Below are positions 1 to 12,931 of a stretch of 64,000 nucleotides of DNA, one piece after another. Origin of the DNA: Nymphaea colorata (lineage: Eukaryota > Streptophyta > Magnoliopsida > Nymphaeales > Nymphaeaceae); the NCBI RefSeq assembly GCF_008831285.2, contig NC_045141.1, positions 21,200,848 to 21,264,847 of the forward strand. The letters run 5' to 3'. The notes beneath the pieces are model-generated. The model was not told the DNA's origin. It did no database searches and worked only from the letters and a program-made list of their open reading frames with translations. Position numbers and translations under genes: made by a program. How positions within the stretch are numbered: position 1 is the stretch's first letter; each line of letters opens with the position of its first letter.

Positions 1-3000
1 AGAGTGGCAGCTATATGTGCTGCTAATGCTGCAATTCCCTTGAGAGAATCTTGTGTAAAGCAAGAAAAGGAACTCCACCGATATTCTAAGAGGGTGGGCC
101 TGGATGAGAACCATCATGCTCCAAGCATTGTCAAAGTGCAGAATAAGAGACAGGCTGTGCTGAAGGATATCTCTAACATTGCTTGCAAGACCTCATTTAT
201 TAACTGCATTGAGGAAGCCAAAAGTAAGGTAAGACCATAAGAAGTGGAACATACTCGTCTTATTTGGAGTTTCAAGTGTAGTAGCATCTCTAGATTGTGA
301 CTTTCATCGTGAAAGCTTTTAACAATGAAAGGACCAAGCACCTCTAAAGAATGAATACACACACACATCGAGAAACGCATATGTTTTGGTTCCTTTTGTG
401 CCAACCGTAATATCTTTTGTGAAGTTGCCTGGTTGCATTTTCTTTGGTTTTTCTTGTGTCCTGGAAGAAACTGAATGATCGATTATGAATTTATGTATAC
501 TTCAGAAGCCCAAAAGCTGCAAGAATGTTAAGCTGAATACTAGAATAAAAGAGTCAAGTGTGGCTCCTGCCCATGATGAAGAGGTTGCAGATTGTCAAGA
601 GCAGGCGAGACAGAAAAAATTGCAGACTGACGACCTGGCTATCATTGAGCATGAGAAAGTGAAGAAAGTCCCAGAACATACTTCCAAAGATGTTGTTTCC
701 ACTGACAAAGGTCTGATGTGCCATCTCCTTGCTTTCAAAGTTAATATTTAAGAGGGCTGCAGCTGCTCAGTAAAAGAATCACCATAATGTCATGTAAAGC
801 TAGCTTTTTACTTTCTTCAAGGAGAAAGCACTTATATTTATATGTCAGTACCTTCAATTAATCAAGCCATCATTTCAATTTGAAGGAAGATGTATAATAG
901 AAAACCAAGCCCTGAAAAGAAAGTGGATTTCATACCCAAAAATGTTTATAATGCTGAGAGACTTATTCCTTGTCTGTTATTTACTTTCTACATATAGCAT
1001 GTGCTATCCTGTTTTGTAACTGTTTGGCCATGTTGACAAGTATATTGATCTATGTCATGGTTAAAAATATCATTGATATTTCTTATATTTTTTCACCATA
1101 AATAATTAAATCAATGTACATTTTGTTGCCAGACAGACACCTCATTGTGTTTTGAATGGAAGGGGTTTCCCCTTATACAAGGACTTGAATGACATTAGAT
1201 CAGAAATTCCATCAATGGGCAGTCCTTTTGAAAAGTTTTGGTGGGATTACTAATTTTCATTTTCTTTCTATGTTTTAAGTGTTTTCAGTTATTTAGTTCT
1301 ACAAAACTGCATGAGTTTTTTGTATTTTTAGTTAATTGAGATTTCTCTTATATATTTGATGTAATATGTGTGTTTGCGTATACGGGCATCTATGTCACAG
1401 GACTTCTCTTTTCCAATTGGATCTTCTTTTTTCTTTTTATGCATGTTTCATGTGTGTGCCGTCTGGGAATTTTGTGCTCCTCTTCATTTTTCCCTGTTGC
1501 AAATGGATATCTATTTGAATCGCCATTATTATTTCAAATTTTCAATACTTCCTGAAAAGTAAGACATCTGTTAGGTTATTATTTCATGAGCATGAATTAA
1601 CAGGTGGTTTACTGGTTTCAACATAAGCACATGGAACTGCTTACAGTTAGGCAGACATCTGAAGAAGATGTTTCTGACTATAGTACTAAAGCAGCTTAGT
1701 CTTTTTAATCAGGTGATGCTATCAACACTGAAGACATGCATAAAGGGGAAATACTTACCGGTATACACTTTGTAGACATTGATGTGGACCACAAGGATCC
1801 CAAAATGTGCAGCCTTTATGCCTCGGAGATCTATGCTTACTTACAACAGGCTGAGGTGTGTAACTGCGTATGGCCATAAGTCTAGAAAAAATTGCATGGT
1901 GGCTAAATAATGCTTTTCATGGATTTTTGTTCTTCAGATTAATTCCTAAAGTTTTATTTCCTCATTCCTTGTTCTCCTGTAGCTGGACGTTTGCAAATTG
2001 CTTTTTATGCTTGACTAGAACTGCTGTTCAACTATGATATTATTTGCACCAGCTGTCAGCAAGCTGCTGATTTCAGTTTGATCTCAGTGAAATATTCTGG
2101 TTTGAACCTCCATAAGTGTCTTGGTGATAATGTCATGATTTTGAATTTGATTTAGTTTAGGTGAAAAATCAAGATTTGACTTTGATTTAGTTGACTTGAA
2201 GTGAAACTTTAAAAGTTCAACAGTGTAATATTTTCTCAGGAAATAACAAAAGTTACACAACTAAGTGGGATGTAGTTGAAAATATCTAGTTTGTTATGAA
2301 GTCATCTCTCTCTCTCTCCCCCCCCCCCCCCTCCCCACCCCACACAAACTCAGATTCACTTGCACTCAGATCATGACCCTTAATTTGTAGTTTGTACTAA
2401 GAGAACTTCATGTTTTTTTTTTCTTTTCTTTTTCCTTCTTCTTCTTCTTTTTATTTTTTTCCATCTAATTGCATTTGGTCTCTTACTTTCAAATTTTCTC
2501 TTGCACATTCAGTTGAAGAAGAGGCCATTGAAGGATTACATGAATGTGGTACAGTGGGATATTTCGCCAGCTATGCGTGCAATTCTTGTAGACTGGCTTG
2601 TTGAGGTAAGTTTCTATCTTATTGTCTCTTTGTACTCTTACCACGACCTGGAAATTGCTACTATCCGTTCTTCTATTTGGATAAAAGTTACTCACTCTAT
2701 GAACCCTGCCTGTGGAAGAAGTTGCATTTTAAGCCCTTGATTACTTCTAGTTGAGTTTAGTTGATGTAGCAGCTGATAGTTCAGGCACCTGTCTTATCCA
2801 GAATAAATTCATTCACTTTGCAGTTTTTACCTGGTCATTCAGCCCACTTCTGTGGTGCTCTAGACCATTACTTGCAATAGGCATGTCTGACAATCATCAT
2901 TTGGAGCGCATAGTAGATATAACTGGGAGCATACATCTGATCATATTCTATTGTTTGCGGCTCTAGCATGGATATCTTGAACTTCTCCAGTTTGACTCTT

Positions 3001-5538
3001 GAAGTGTTCCATACTGTCCTTTTTAATGTCTTTTCCTTTTGGTCTTTACCATGTGGAACATAAGTTGGTTTGAGTTTATCATATATCTCATTATGTGATC
3101 TCCTTTTTGGTTGCAGGTCTGTGAAGAATATAGACTTGTTCCGGATACTCTTTTCCTCACAGTCTGCTACATTGATAGGTTCCTCTCTGGGAAACCAGTT
3201 GAAAGAAAGATGCTACAGCTAGTCGGGATTACCTGCATGCTCATTGCATCGTTAGTGCTTCTCAATCAGATTTTATTCTTTCTTAACATTTTGTGCAGTA
3301 GCCTGTTATGCCAAGGCATCCACCTTTGAAAAAGAGATCTTATAGTATTGTTTTTTGAAGCTATGGAAGTGGTTGAAGGTTTCTATATTTTGATTTTATG
3401 AGTGCATGTACATGCATATAGAATTTTATAGGGAAGGATTCATTATGGTCCACGAGGGTGCATTCGTAAACAGTACTATTGCGACAAGCCACTTTGGATG
3501 GTTACATCTGTATATTTAGCAATGTCTGTGTTTGTTCATGTTGGACTTTGATCTATACATCATTTAACTAGATTTTTTCTACTTAAGTTTCTATTTTCTT
3601 GTTTAAAATTGAAAAAAAAAAAAAATCTCTCAGGAATGAAAATATGACCCTTATTCTAAAATTTCCATTAATGTCATTATTTATTATCTCAACGATTTAA
3701 GTCTCCTTTCTTTTTCTTCTTTTCATACTTCTTCTCTCCCCTAAGTTGGGGAAGATGAGAATTTCCATTATCATCTTCATGCGAGGTCCAGTATTAAAAG
3801 ATATAAACTGCAATCCACTTGGTTATGTGTTATTTCTCACTAAGCTAGCACAGAAAAAAATATGGGTTTTTGTCTTCGTGGGATGGAAAGGTGGCATTTA
3901 GTTACTACAAGAAAAACATGATATTTGCTTCAGATGGAGAAAGCAGTCCTGCTAAGTCTATTTGTTCATTATGCTCCACAAATATATTCACTGTAGCTTG
4001 CTTAGCAGTGGTAACTATTTATGTATTTTGTTAGCCTTCATGATTTTTACATTCAATACACACATTTCCTTCTCATGCTATGGTTAATCATAGTGATTAA
4101 TGGTTTTGCTATCTACTTGTATGGTGTCCAGGAAGTATGAGGAGATTTGTTCACCTCGTGTGGAGGACTTTTGCTTGATTACAGATAATACATACAATAA
4201 GCAACAGGTATTCTCACTTTTTTTGATAAACATGTTTATTTTTCACAATTCAATGATGTCGCGCATCTGAGCAGCACATGAGAAACTTTGGCACATGCAA
4301 GGCCATCCAGAGACAGCCTGCCACAGTGTGAAGATTCCTGCTATACAATTAATAGAATTCAGCCATAAAAAATACTACTAGTATTGTATGAGATATGGAC
4401 CCTTTGAGTTAAGAGAACATCACAATTTTCCATGGACTAGGAAATGTTTTCCTTTGGATAGGATAAGGATGCGTGTAGTAGCTTAGCAACATGAGGTTCC
4501 ATAATGTATAGTTGTGTCAAGTTGCGGGCTTCCACCAAGCTAAGCTGGAATATGGGACATCCAAGGGTTTTTTCTGATTCTTATGCAAAATGTATCAGGT
4601 CTTAAAGATGGAGGCTGATGTTTTAAATCATCTTCACTTTGAGCTGGCCACACCAACTACAAAAACCTTTCTTAGGTCAGTTATCTTTTTATATTGAATG
4701 ATGAATATCTCAATCTTGTTTGGTTTATGTACTGAAAGTATCAATTTCTGGAATTTGGTCTGTTGTTTTTTGTTCTGTATTCAGGAGGTTTTTGAGAGCA
4801 GCACAAGCTTCCTCCAAGGTACGAATAACTTGAATTAGTGAGGCTAATCTACTACAAATCCAGTTAACTGAAAGTTGATATCCTTGGTTCAGATGGATCG
4901 CATATATGAACTGGAATTCTTGGCAAATTATCTAGCAGAGCTTACATTACTTGACTATGATTTCCTGAAGTTCGTTCCTTCTCTTGTAGCAGCATCTGCC
5001 CTATTCCTTGCAAAATGGACATTGGACCAACTGTCGCACCCTTGGGTCTCTTTCTTCAAATTTCTCTCTTTGTCTCTTTCTTTTGATATAATATTGTCCA
5101 AATCATGAGTGTAACTTGTTCTTTTTGTGTTTTATATGTTGTACAGAATCCAACCCTTGAGCATTACACATATTATAAGGCATCAGATCTAAAAGATGTA
5201 GTGTTTGAAATTCATCGTTTGCAGTTTGATGTTAAGGATGTGGCTGGAAATGTGTCTCTCAAAGCAATAAGAGAGAAATATAGCCAACAAAAGGTACCTA
5301 TTTCTAGTTTTGTTATGAGATGCCGAACAAGCAGGTGGTGGTTACTAATTTATAAAATTGATTGTTCGGCCTCCACCTGTATTTTGTTGGAATAATCCTT
5401 TTTCTATTCAGATAATAACTTTACGATTGGTTGACAAGTTTGTTCATTGTTTCTGAGGGATTTTTTCCATCATGATTGCAGTTCAAGTCTGTAGCTGCTT
5501 TGCCATTCCCAAAGCCACTTGAGGAACTCTTCCAGTGA
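1..5538 (+). CDS. CYCA2: A2-type mitotic cyclin (5' end cut by window edge)
   Basis: A-type cyclin, the regulatory partner of CDKA/CDKB kinases in S phase and G2/M; expected to be nuclear and destroyed by the APC/C. I read eleven exons joining in frame: 1-228, 506-710, 1713-1855, 2513-2605, 3117-3250, 4132-4207, 4599-4675, 4785-4818, 4893-5045, 5147-5293, 5482-5538, giving 448 visible residues, close to the usual CYCA2 length. The N-terminal stretch [11 protein letters not shown] sits where the destruction box lies in CYCA2 proteins. The cyclin box begins around [11 protein letters not shown] and continues through DRFLSG and KYEEICSP; the C-terminal cyclin fold includes FLAKWTLDQ and NPTLEHYT. 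The protein ends at TGA 5536-5538. All introns use GT-AG. The frame is open through base 1, so the true start lies upstream. The subclass (A2 rather than A1 or A3) rests on the N-terminal and C-terminal motifs and is likely but not proven. Confidence 0.93.
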
Positions 5539-6660
5539 TATGACTAACTGCAGAAATGTGCAAGATGGTTACAGCATTGTGACCTCTGGACCTTAGGCTG
5601 GCTGTTCGCAATTCAGTAGCATCGCTGTGTTTTCTGCATTCCGCATTTGTCTGAGGAAATGGGCATTGTCAATAGAAATTGTGTCCTAGCACCCGTCTTT
5701 TTATCATAGACTGGTCCATGACTCATGGACCATGACTGAAGATATGCTGGAGATATCAGCCTTCCTCTGTGAATTATTTGACTAACTTAGTCAAGCTTCT
5801 ACAACATTATCATTTTTTCGGAGGCCTGATAATGGAGCCACTCAGTTCTATTGGAGGCTTTTCCTTGTAAGCAATCTGTATGTATTAACTGTTTAACTTG
5901 TAATCTCTTTTCTTTCTCATTTCTGTTCTGAAATAGTTGTGATAATCCATGAAGGAAAAATGAAGCTTGTTTCTTTTTATGATTCTGCAAGAATAACTGT
6001 CTTCTGAACTAATGCTTAATAATAATACTTCACTTGCTGTTTCGATTTTCCATTTAGCTTTGCTTTTCTTCTCTACCATGGCAACAGGATCCAAATAACC
6101 TTCTTGTGTCATGCCAGTTGAAGCATTTACGACAATCGAGGCCAACTTTTTAACATTTAGGCTGGACACCACCTTTCAGATTTTGAACTGTGTGTTGTTT
6201 AAGTTCAAAGAAAAGAGGCAGAACAAAACAGTTCAACCAGTTCATTTACCTGCCAATTGCCACAATTTTCCTCCAAAAAAGTGGCAGTACCTACGCACGG
6301 TTTACCTGCTAGGCTGCTACCAATTTATTTTCTCGGAACTGATAGCTTGAATGCTTTATTCACTAGGTGTTTGTTGTGCATTCACTTTCCTCTTACCAAT
6401 TAAGTTTGTATTTGGTCTGAATTTCCTTTGTATCTGTTGCAGATAATAAATTGTCATGTTTGGGTTCAAACTATGTAATCTGCTGGAAATAAGGGTTGTT
6501 TGGCAACAATAAAGATGTTACTATTCTCTATGTATCTGCCCCTGAAATTGAGGGCAGGTTCAGGCAGGTACATGGAACAGTAACATACCGTTGGCAAATG
6601 GGCCCCCAAAGGCATTGGTCTTTGTATCTTAATACATCTACATGCATGCCGCCGGACTGA

Positions 6661-6689
6661 TCTCTCTCTCTCTCTCTCACACACACACA
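6661..6689. repeat. (TC)n(AC)n microsatellite
   Basis: Nine TC dinucleotides followed directly by about five AC units. It lies about 1.1 kb past the cyclin stop codon. Confidence 0.9.
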
Positions 6690-6923
6690 TTAGCTGGTAT
6701 ATCCTAGTTTGACCCAAGCACTTTCACTTTATGCTTTTGCATTTTTTTTTGCAAACAAGTAACGGCAAAAGATCCAGCTTTTTTCAAAGAATATTGAAGC
6801 CAAAGCATGAATTGTAAGAAATAAGCAATGAGCTTGACTTTGGATTTGATACCATTTACTGTATATGTGCAACAAGAACACGCCAACTGAAATGTAACTA
6901 ACAATCGAAATGTGTGCGGCTGT

Positions 6924-6924
<1 letters not shown>

Positions 6925-6956
<32 letters not shown>
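6925..6956. repeat. (GA)n microsatellite
   Basis: Uninterrupted GA run of about 16 units. It causes the spurious poly-Ser/Leu open frame on the opposite strand. Confidence 0.92.
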
Positions 6957-6958
<2 letters not shown>

Positions 6959-7798
6959 CAATTATGAGCTTTATTTCGATCAGGTTGGGTGTAAATGAGC
7001 ATAAGTGACCATATGAGCAAGTTATGACTTATGGTTCAAATTCCATGGGTATATGGAAATAAAACTTCCAACAGTACTCAGTAGCCTGAGGGTTGGGCAA
7101 ACCTGGGTTCAGAATTAAGTTGACAGATTTCTTTGTACACCAGAATAAAGCATCTTTGGCTTATTAGCATCCCGTTGTGGGCATGACATAGAAGATGCAC
7201 AACCAGGCTTTTCTTCTGTTCGGTCCCTTCTTGGTAGCTTTTAAAGTCAAGTAAGATGACTAGTTCCATATGATAAAGTGACGCAGGCCCTTGCCCAAGC
7301 CAAAGCCCGCCTCAACTGGGCCACCGCTATCTTAGATCTATGTCACCCTTAATTACCAACTTTCTTATCATAAAAAGTTTTAGGCTTTTAACTGCACCTG
7401 ATTCACGTTGTTGACAACTTAATAAGCCCATTGAATATTCTGGTCCTTGAAGATTAGATGCCAAAAAGCCTCATCCACTTCGGACATGGTTCTGAGTGGC
7501 CGGAATCTGAACTTCCTTTGAGCCATAAAAGAGGTCTGTGTGGAATGCGTTCAATGGAACACAAACTTGAGTTTACTGCAACGCGTTTAGCATATGTGCG
7601 TGTGTGCGTGTCCAAAGAACCATATGCAGCTAATATGAATAATCTTAAGTCGATCATCGGTGGCATCAACTCGGCCATTTGATTTTACTTTAATCTAATA
7701 GTGGAGCGATTTTAAAATTTAAACGGACATGACTTGCTGCATTTTAGCATACTTTGCGTTCCATTTCGTGCATGGCACCTAATCCCCTGTGATCATGT

Positions 7799-7799
7799 A

Positions 7800-7877
<78 letters not shown>
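7799..7877. repeat. (TA)n microsatellite
   Basis: About 38 AT dinucleotides with two single-base interruptions (tatacata). It is followed by a short TG run. Confidence 0.93.
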
Positions 7878-7879
<2 letters not shown>

Positions 7880-8629
7880 CTGTGTGTGTGAGTACTAGTC
7901 CCAAAATGTGACTAGTTTTTCCTGCTCCTTTCTCTTCCAAACTCTCTTGTTTTTTCTCCTTATTTTTCCTTCTACAACCATGCACATATTGTTTTCCTTT
8001 TATCTTCATTAAAGGATTAGTAATTTGAAAAGCATGTAAATGAGGATTTGTTTGGGCTACTCCTAAGGCTCCATCATAAATAATATGCATGTTTAGATCC
8101 AAATTAAAGTTTTAAAATGATCAAATATTGAAATAGTGATAGGAAATGAACTAGCAGACAAAGATGACCTTATTAACATTGAAATATAGAAATGTTACTC
8201 AGCACCAAACAATACTGATATAGTGATATTTGAACCTCACAAATATGAGAAGAAACAAGTTGCGAGTGCTGAGGGATGGTTAATTATGGCCTTATGAAAA
8301 CTCTCTCTCTCTCTTAAATCCAGTTGCTGCAAATATGGCTTTCAGAACTGAAACTTCTTGGAATCTTACGAGGATTAATATCATGAGATGCATCAAACTA
8401 AGACAAAATAGTTTATTTCATGGTGGATCAGTGAAGTTCTACTGCAGCTGCGCTCCGGTGCTACAATTCTTGGCTACTAAAATCATCCAACCAAAAGTGC
8501 TCAGACAACAGAACTATAAATGAAAATTAAAAACATGTCATAGGAAAGAAACACCAAACACGAGGAACAGAAATCAGTATTCGCGTTAGAAAGGTGATGG
8601 TGGGGCTTCTGACTGAAGAACCATCTGCG

Positions 8630-10682
8630 CTAGATCCTTGAAGTGAACCTTGGGTAGCTCCTGTCGACACCTTCTATGAGCTTGTTGGCAATTGCACTCG
8701 CATAAACACATGAGCCTTCACAGATCTGCATTCAAAAGGCTTTCGGCAGTTTATTAATCCAAATTCCACATAAAGAGAAAGTGATCTCGTATGCGCAGCA
8801 AGCATACCAATGGAGAATTTTGTTTTTTAAAGAAAAGAACACGAATTGGTGCCCTGTCAGAAGGGAATGCTAAAAACCACTCGCACTTCAAAATCTACCT
8901 GACGTACGTTAGGGAAAAATAGTGTTGAGATGTAATAATATTCAGTCATCCTTCTACGTTTATAATTAGAAAAACGCATCTATTATCTATATGGTCGGGA
9001 AAGAGAGAGAAAAAGAGAGATGCATCAACTCTCGTACGTGCAATTGTAAATTAATAATCCATAACAGCAAACGAAGCAAAAAGAAACGGTAGCTGAAGAA
9101 CAGCAATGGCATGTCTTCTTCCTCAATCATCCTTTCATTCATGCATGCCTGCGTGAAGACTCAAATATGGTCATGTGCAAGCGAATGGAAAGCAAAGTAC
9201 CTTGGTATTAAACAAGAAGATGTTATGATCGCCGAAGTTCGCGCCATTGGCGTGAAGGATCTCAAGCTGAAGGTCCTCAAGAATCTTGGAGACGAAAAGC
9301 AGGCAGTTTTTCTTCTTCCTCTGCGTAAGCTTGATAGTGACTTCATCATCAACGATCCTTACATCGACCCATGTGCCTTCTTTGGAGGTCCTTTGCAGCC
9401 ATGAACTCCTCAGCGACCCGCTGAACGTCTGTTCTCTCTCCGCCCTGACAGCAGCGGCAGCGTCCATGCCATGGGGAGGCTTGTTTTGAGTGGAGACCTC
9501 CACTTCTGTGGCCGCTGGGTCCTCTTCCCCATGCTTCTGCCTCTTTTGCCTCCCCCCCGCTTGCCTCTTCTTCTCCACTAGTATTTTGAGCTCCTCAACT
9601 GTCCTCAGCAGCTCTTTGATGTAGTCAATTGCATCACCCACGACCGAAGCCCTGTCAGTCTGCACCATAATAAGGACAGCAGTTCCTTACCAGCAAAAGC
9701 AAGGACATCTCCAAAGTAAAGCACCAGAGAGAGGGAGCGAGGGAGAGAGAGTGTGTCAGCGAACCTTGGTTGGGTTAGGGACCAGGGACCTGAGTGCCTT
9801 GTACTTTTCATTCAACGACTCTCTCCTTTGCTTCTCAGTAGCAAAATGGTGGTTCCCTCTCGCCTCCCCCTTGCCCATCCCACACATCTCCCTTCTGAAA
9901 TCCAGCACCGAGTTCCCATACTGCCTGCAGCCACCAATATCCCCTTCCTGAAGCATCCCACTTCCTCCTGTATCCTTCTCATCCAAGCCAAGGTATGGCC
10001 CAGATTGCGAATTGGGGAGGTGGTAATTCTGAGGAAGTGACTGAAACAAGTCCCTCAACAACGGTGGATTAGGTGGGAAGTTCAATTGGAGTGGATCGTA
10101 CAGGACTGAAGATGCTGAATTTGCATCATTTCCACCAATTTCAGTATAGATGTCAAGTGAATTAGGGAAGCCTGAAATTGCCTTCTTATTGATGCCGTTG
10201 AAAGGGAGAGTGGAAGTGGTGGGAAGCACTGTGGGGACAGAACATCTGGGTAGTTGCAGAAAGTTTAGAAGGTCTGGTGCAGCTAAGGAAGAGTTCAAAC
10301 TGTATGTGGTATTCAAGCTTTGCTGCTGCTGGAATACCATGTCATGCATTTCACCGGTCTCCCAGTTCTGGAGCACTGATGGCGGTGGCGGCAGCACTGT
10401 CGTAGCGAAGTGGTGGTGCTCTAGTTGAGAGTGACTTGCTTGAAGAGCTTCTTGGATGATCTGGGTGTTGAACTCTGGATCAAGCTCAAAGCGGAGCTGG
10501 TTCTGGAGCTCAATTCCCATTGATTCCTGTGCGGGGTTGTTCTGGTCCTCAAAGGTGAAGTTTTGATCTAGACCTGCTGCCGCCGTCCCCATGGTGCAGT
10601 TGCTTGCAGCTACAATGGAGCCATCTAGTTCTGTTTGCATGGATTGATGGGCAGCATCAAAGTAACTATTTTCATCATACAT
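8630..10682 (-). CDS. bHLH transcription factor, bHLH10/89/91 (EAT1/TIP2-like) clade, copy 1
   Basis: Predicted nuclear transcription factor of the clade that controls tapetum and pollen development with other anther bHLH and MYB proteins. Coding exons on the minus strand are 10682-9765, 9659-9201 and 8725-8630, all joined in phase 0 with GT-AG introns, giving 490 residues. The start MYDENS aligns with the family's short N-terminal start. The basic region HHFATEKQRRE keeps the His-Glu-Arg contacts (H279, E283, R287 by my count). Helix-loop-helix follows across the first intron (NPTK then TDRASVVGDAIDYIKELL). The C-terminal block has the clade signatures SWLQRTSKEGTWVDVRIVDD and FNTK followed by ICEGSCVYASAIAN, an ACT-like dimerisation region in this family. 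A leader intron probably lies upstream (donor near 10855, acceptor near 10721). I assign the clade but not a specific gene name. Confidence 0.93.
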
Positions 10683-11230
10683 TCTGGACGGTGATGTTTC
10701 CTTGACTTCGCTGTTTTGGCTGCATCAGACAGAATCAGTGAGGACTGTCGATCATCATCTCATTCTGTTTTAACTATTTCGTGGTGAATCACAACTTCCA
10801 AAAAAAAAAAAAAAGCAAATTAAGAATTGGCGTCATCGGTAGAGGCCGCTAACCTTCTCAGCTTCTTGCAGAATTTTTAACCTTTTCCAGACCAGAAGTT
10901 CTGGTGGCTGATTGTATCAGGTTGGAGCTGTTAGGGAAGAAATTCTTGAACAAAGCACCAAGTTTAGAAGCTTGGTGATTATAATTGGGGTTCTATCGTC
11001 AGATAAAGACGCGATCTTGGTGGATGGTCGCAAGACTCAGGGAGTAAAATTACCAAGAAATGGAAACAGAAGACGGCTTTCTGCAAATTTTCTCCTCCAT
11101 GATTCTCGTTGACCTGATCTCTTCCCTTTTTCCTGCGAGGAAAGAGGGACTAGTACTCAGAAAAGCACCGCCTCATACCTTCAAGGTCTACGAAAACTAA
11201 AAGCGCTGTATATAACTGTCTTCCCCTCTG
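10683..11230 (-). promoter_or_regulatory. Leader and core promoter of bHLH copy 1
   Basis: On the minus strand a TATA-like element (ttatatacagc) lies at about 11205-11216, roughly 520 bases upstream of the ATG. The leader between it and the ATG contains a plausible intron: a GT donor after ctgagaag near 10855 and an acceptor tctgatgcag near 10721. Both are placed the same way in copy 2, where the TATA element reads tatatata. Transcription start and function are inferred from the conserved placement. Confidence 0.5.
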
Positions 11231-12872
11231 GGACTTTAGGCCAGAAAAAGTTGGTTTTGAATGAACTGAACTGAACGAACTAAATTCTCAAGGAAATGAA
11301 ACAACTAAGCAAAGACCAATCAGAATAATCAGGAACACCCCCGAATACAAGCAACAGATGATGGAGTTTTAAGAAACTTTCAAACTGATATGCCGGATGA
11401 AACTTTAAAATGGAAGACTGTTATTTCTGGATGAAAGAGAAGATGGGGATAGGTACTGAAGTACTACTGCCTATGACAAGGTTTTGATGGCTACACTGAT
11501 AAGCAAGGGGAATGGACTCAGGAAGAAGTGAGCAAATGACATGTATATCTTTTGCAGTCAGGCAGACAGAAGGAAGTAATTGGAAGGAATTGGATGAGAG
11601 TAAGAGAAGGTGAGGAACTGAACAGTATGGAAGAAAAGGAAAAAGTGGGTTACTTTTTGTAGGTTTGAGGAAGCAGGGAAGCGATATGTGGGTCCCCAAA
11701 GTTGGTCCCTTTCAAGCTTCCGCTAGAGCAGTTGTTACTGAGATTCCATAACTTGGGGTCCACATATATCTCCGTATTCTGATACAGGCGCGTGATGAAC
11801 TCTGAGAGAGAGAGAGAGAGAGATTTAATAGGACTGTATAAAACCCTCTGTTGACAAAGTGCAGAAATGAAGCATCTTTGCTATCCATGTTGCTTTGTTT
11901 GGTAGGTGGTTGTTTTAGGAGCCCAATTTCGAGATGGAGAAAGAAAATGGAGATAACAGATGATAAAAATGAATGGGCTTGTGGGAATAGCTAAAAATGG
12001 ATAAACTCCTATCTTAGTTTTCAAATCTATGCTCTCAGGGCATGCATGCAATCTCATTGTTCAAATTTGAGTAAAAGGCATTAAATATGAAAAATAAATG
12101 TGTGGAGTTCAAAACAGTACAAGAAATTAAATGCGTAGAAATCTTTTCCTCAGAAGCTCAGCCTTCTTAATGGCTAATACTGGCCTAAGAAGTTATGAGG
12201 ACAGCATCATCAGAAAACTTAAACTGCCAACTGGCAGAGTTGGAACTTAATCCAAGGCTTTTAAGTACTTAAGAAGCTTTACAGTTTACAAGCTCAAGCT
12301 GAGATACGGTATCAGGAGAAAATCAAGCCTGATTAATAAATTATAAAGTTCTATGATCCAGCATTTGTCCAAGTGCCTGATGCTGCATGATTAGATTTTC
12401 CTGCTTCTGCTGGAAGCCGAAAAGGAAAAAGAGTACATTTCCGGTTAAGATGCCAAGCCGCAGAGACAGGGCCGGTGCTGTAAAAATCAGGCAGAATCGG
12501 CCTGCTTTCAGTGTCATTGGCAGTAGGTCAGATTCCATTATTTGGGAAAGGGAAAAAAAACTTACTCAGCCGATTTACGCTTGAATCTGCTGAATGTTAA
12601 AGTTTTCTTTTCTGATTTTTCCTTCTTCAATATTCTAGTTTTTAAAGAATCTCATCGAGAAACCATTCTGACTCCAATGCTATTCAGCAGATTCTTTGAA
12701 TTTTCTGCTGATTGATTCGATTCAGAAACCTATTTCATGTATTACATGCATAAATTAACTACCATAAAACGAAGCACCACACGCAAAGAAATGCAAGGAC
12801 CTTCTTATATACAGTATTTGTTTCAATGCATCTTTCTATTTCACCCCCCCTCTCTCTCTCTCTCTCTCTCTC

Positions 12873-12931
<59 letters not shown>

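Larger units (their letters stand above)
5539..8107. other. Cyclin 3' UTR and intergenic DNA
   Basis: The first several hundred bases after the cyclin stop are probably its 3' UTR; an AATAAA-type signal lies near 6446. The rest shows no protein-like frame supported by family resemblance or splice structure. It holds a CT/AC microsatellite at 6661-6689, a GA run at 6925-6956 and a long AT run at about 7799-7877. Open frames of 60-107 codons here are microsatellite or random frames. Confidence 0.6.

Noticed and set aside
7031..7050. tRNA-like T-loop words (ggttcaaattcc here, ggttcaaaccc at 34475)
   Set aside because: The neighbouring bases do not form a T-stem, and no anticodon arm or acceptor stem can be folded around them.
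9111..9404. Plus-strand open frame of 97 codons and its twin at 18937-19200
   Set aside because: Both are antisense to exon 2 of the bHLH genes; the similarity between them follows from the duplication of the real gene.
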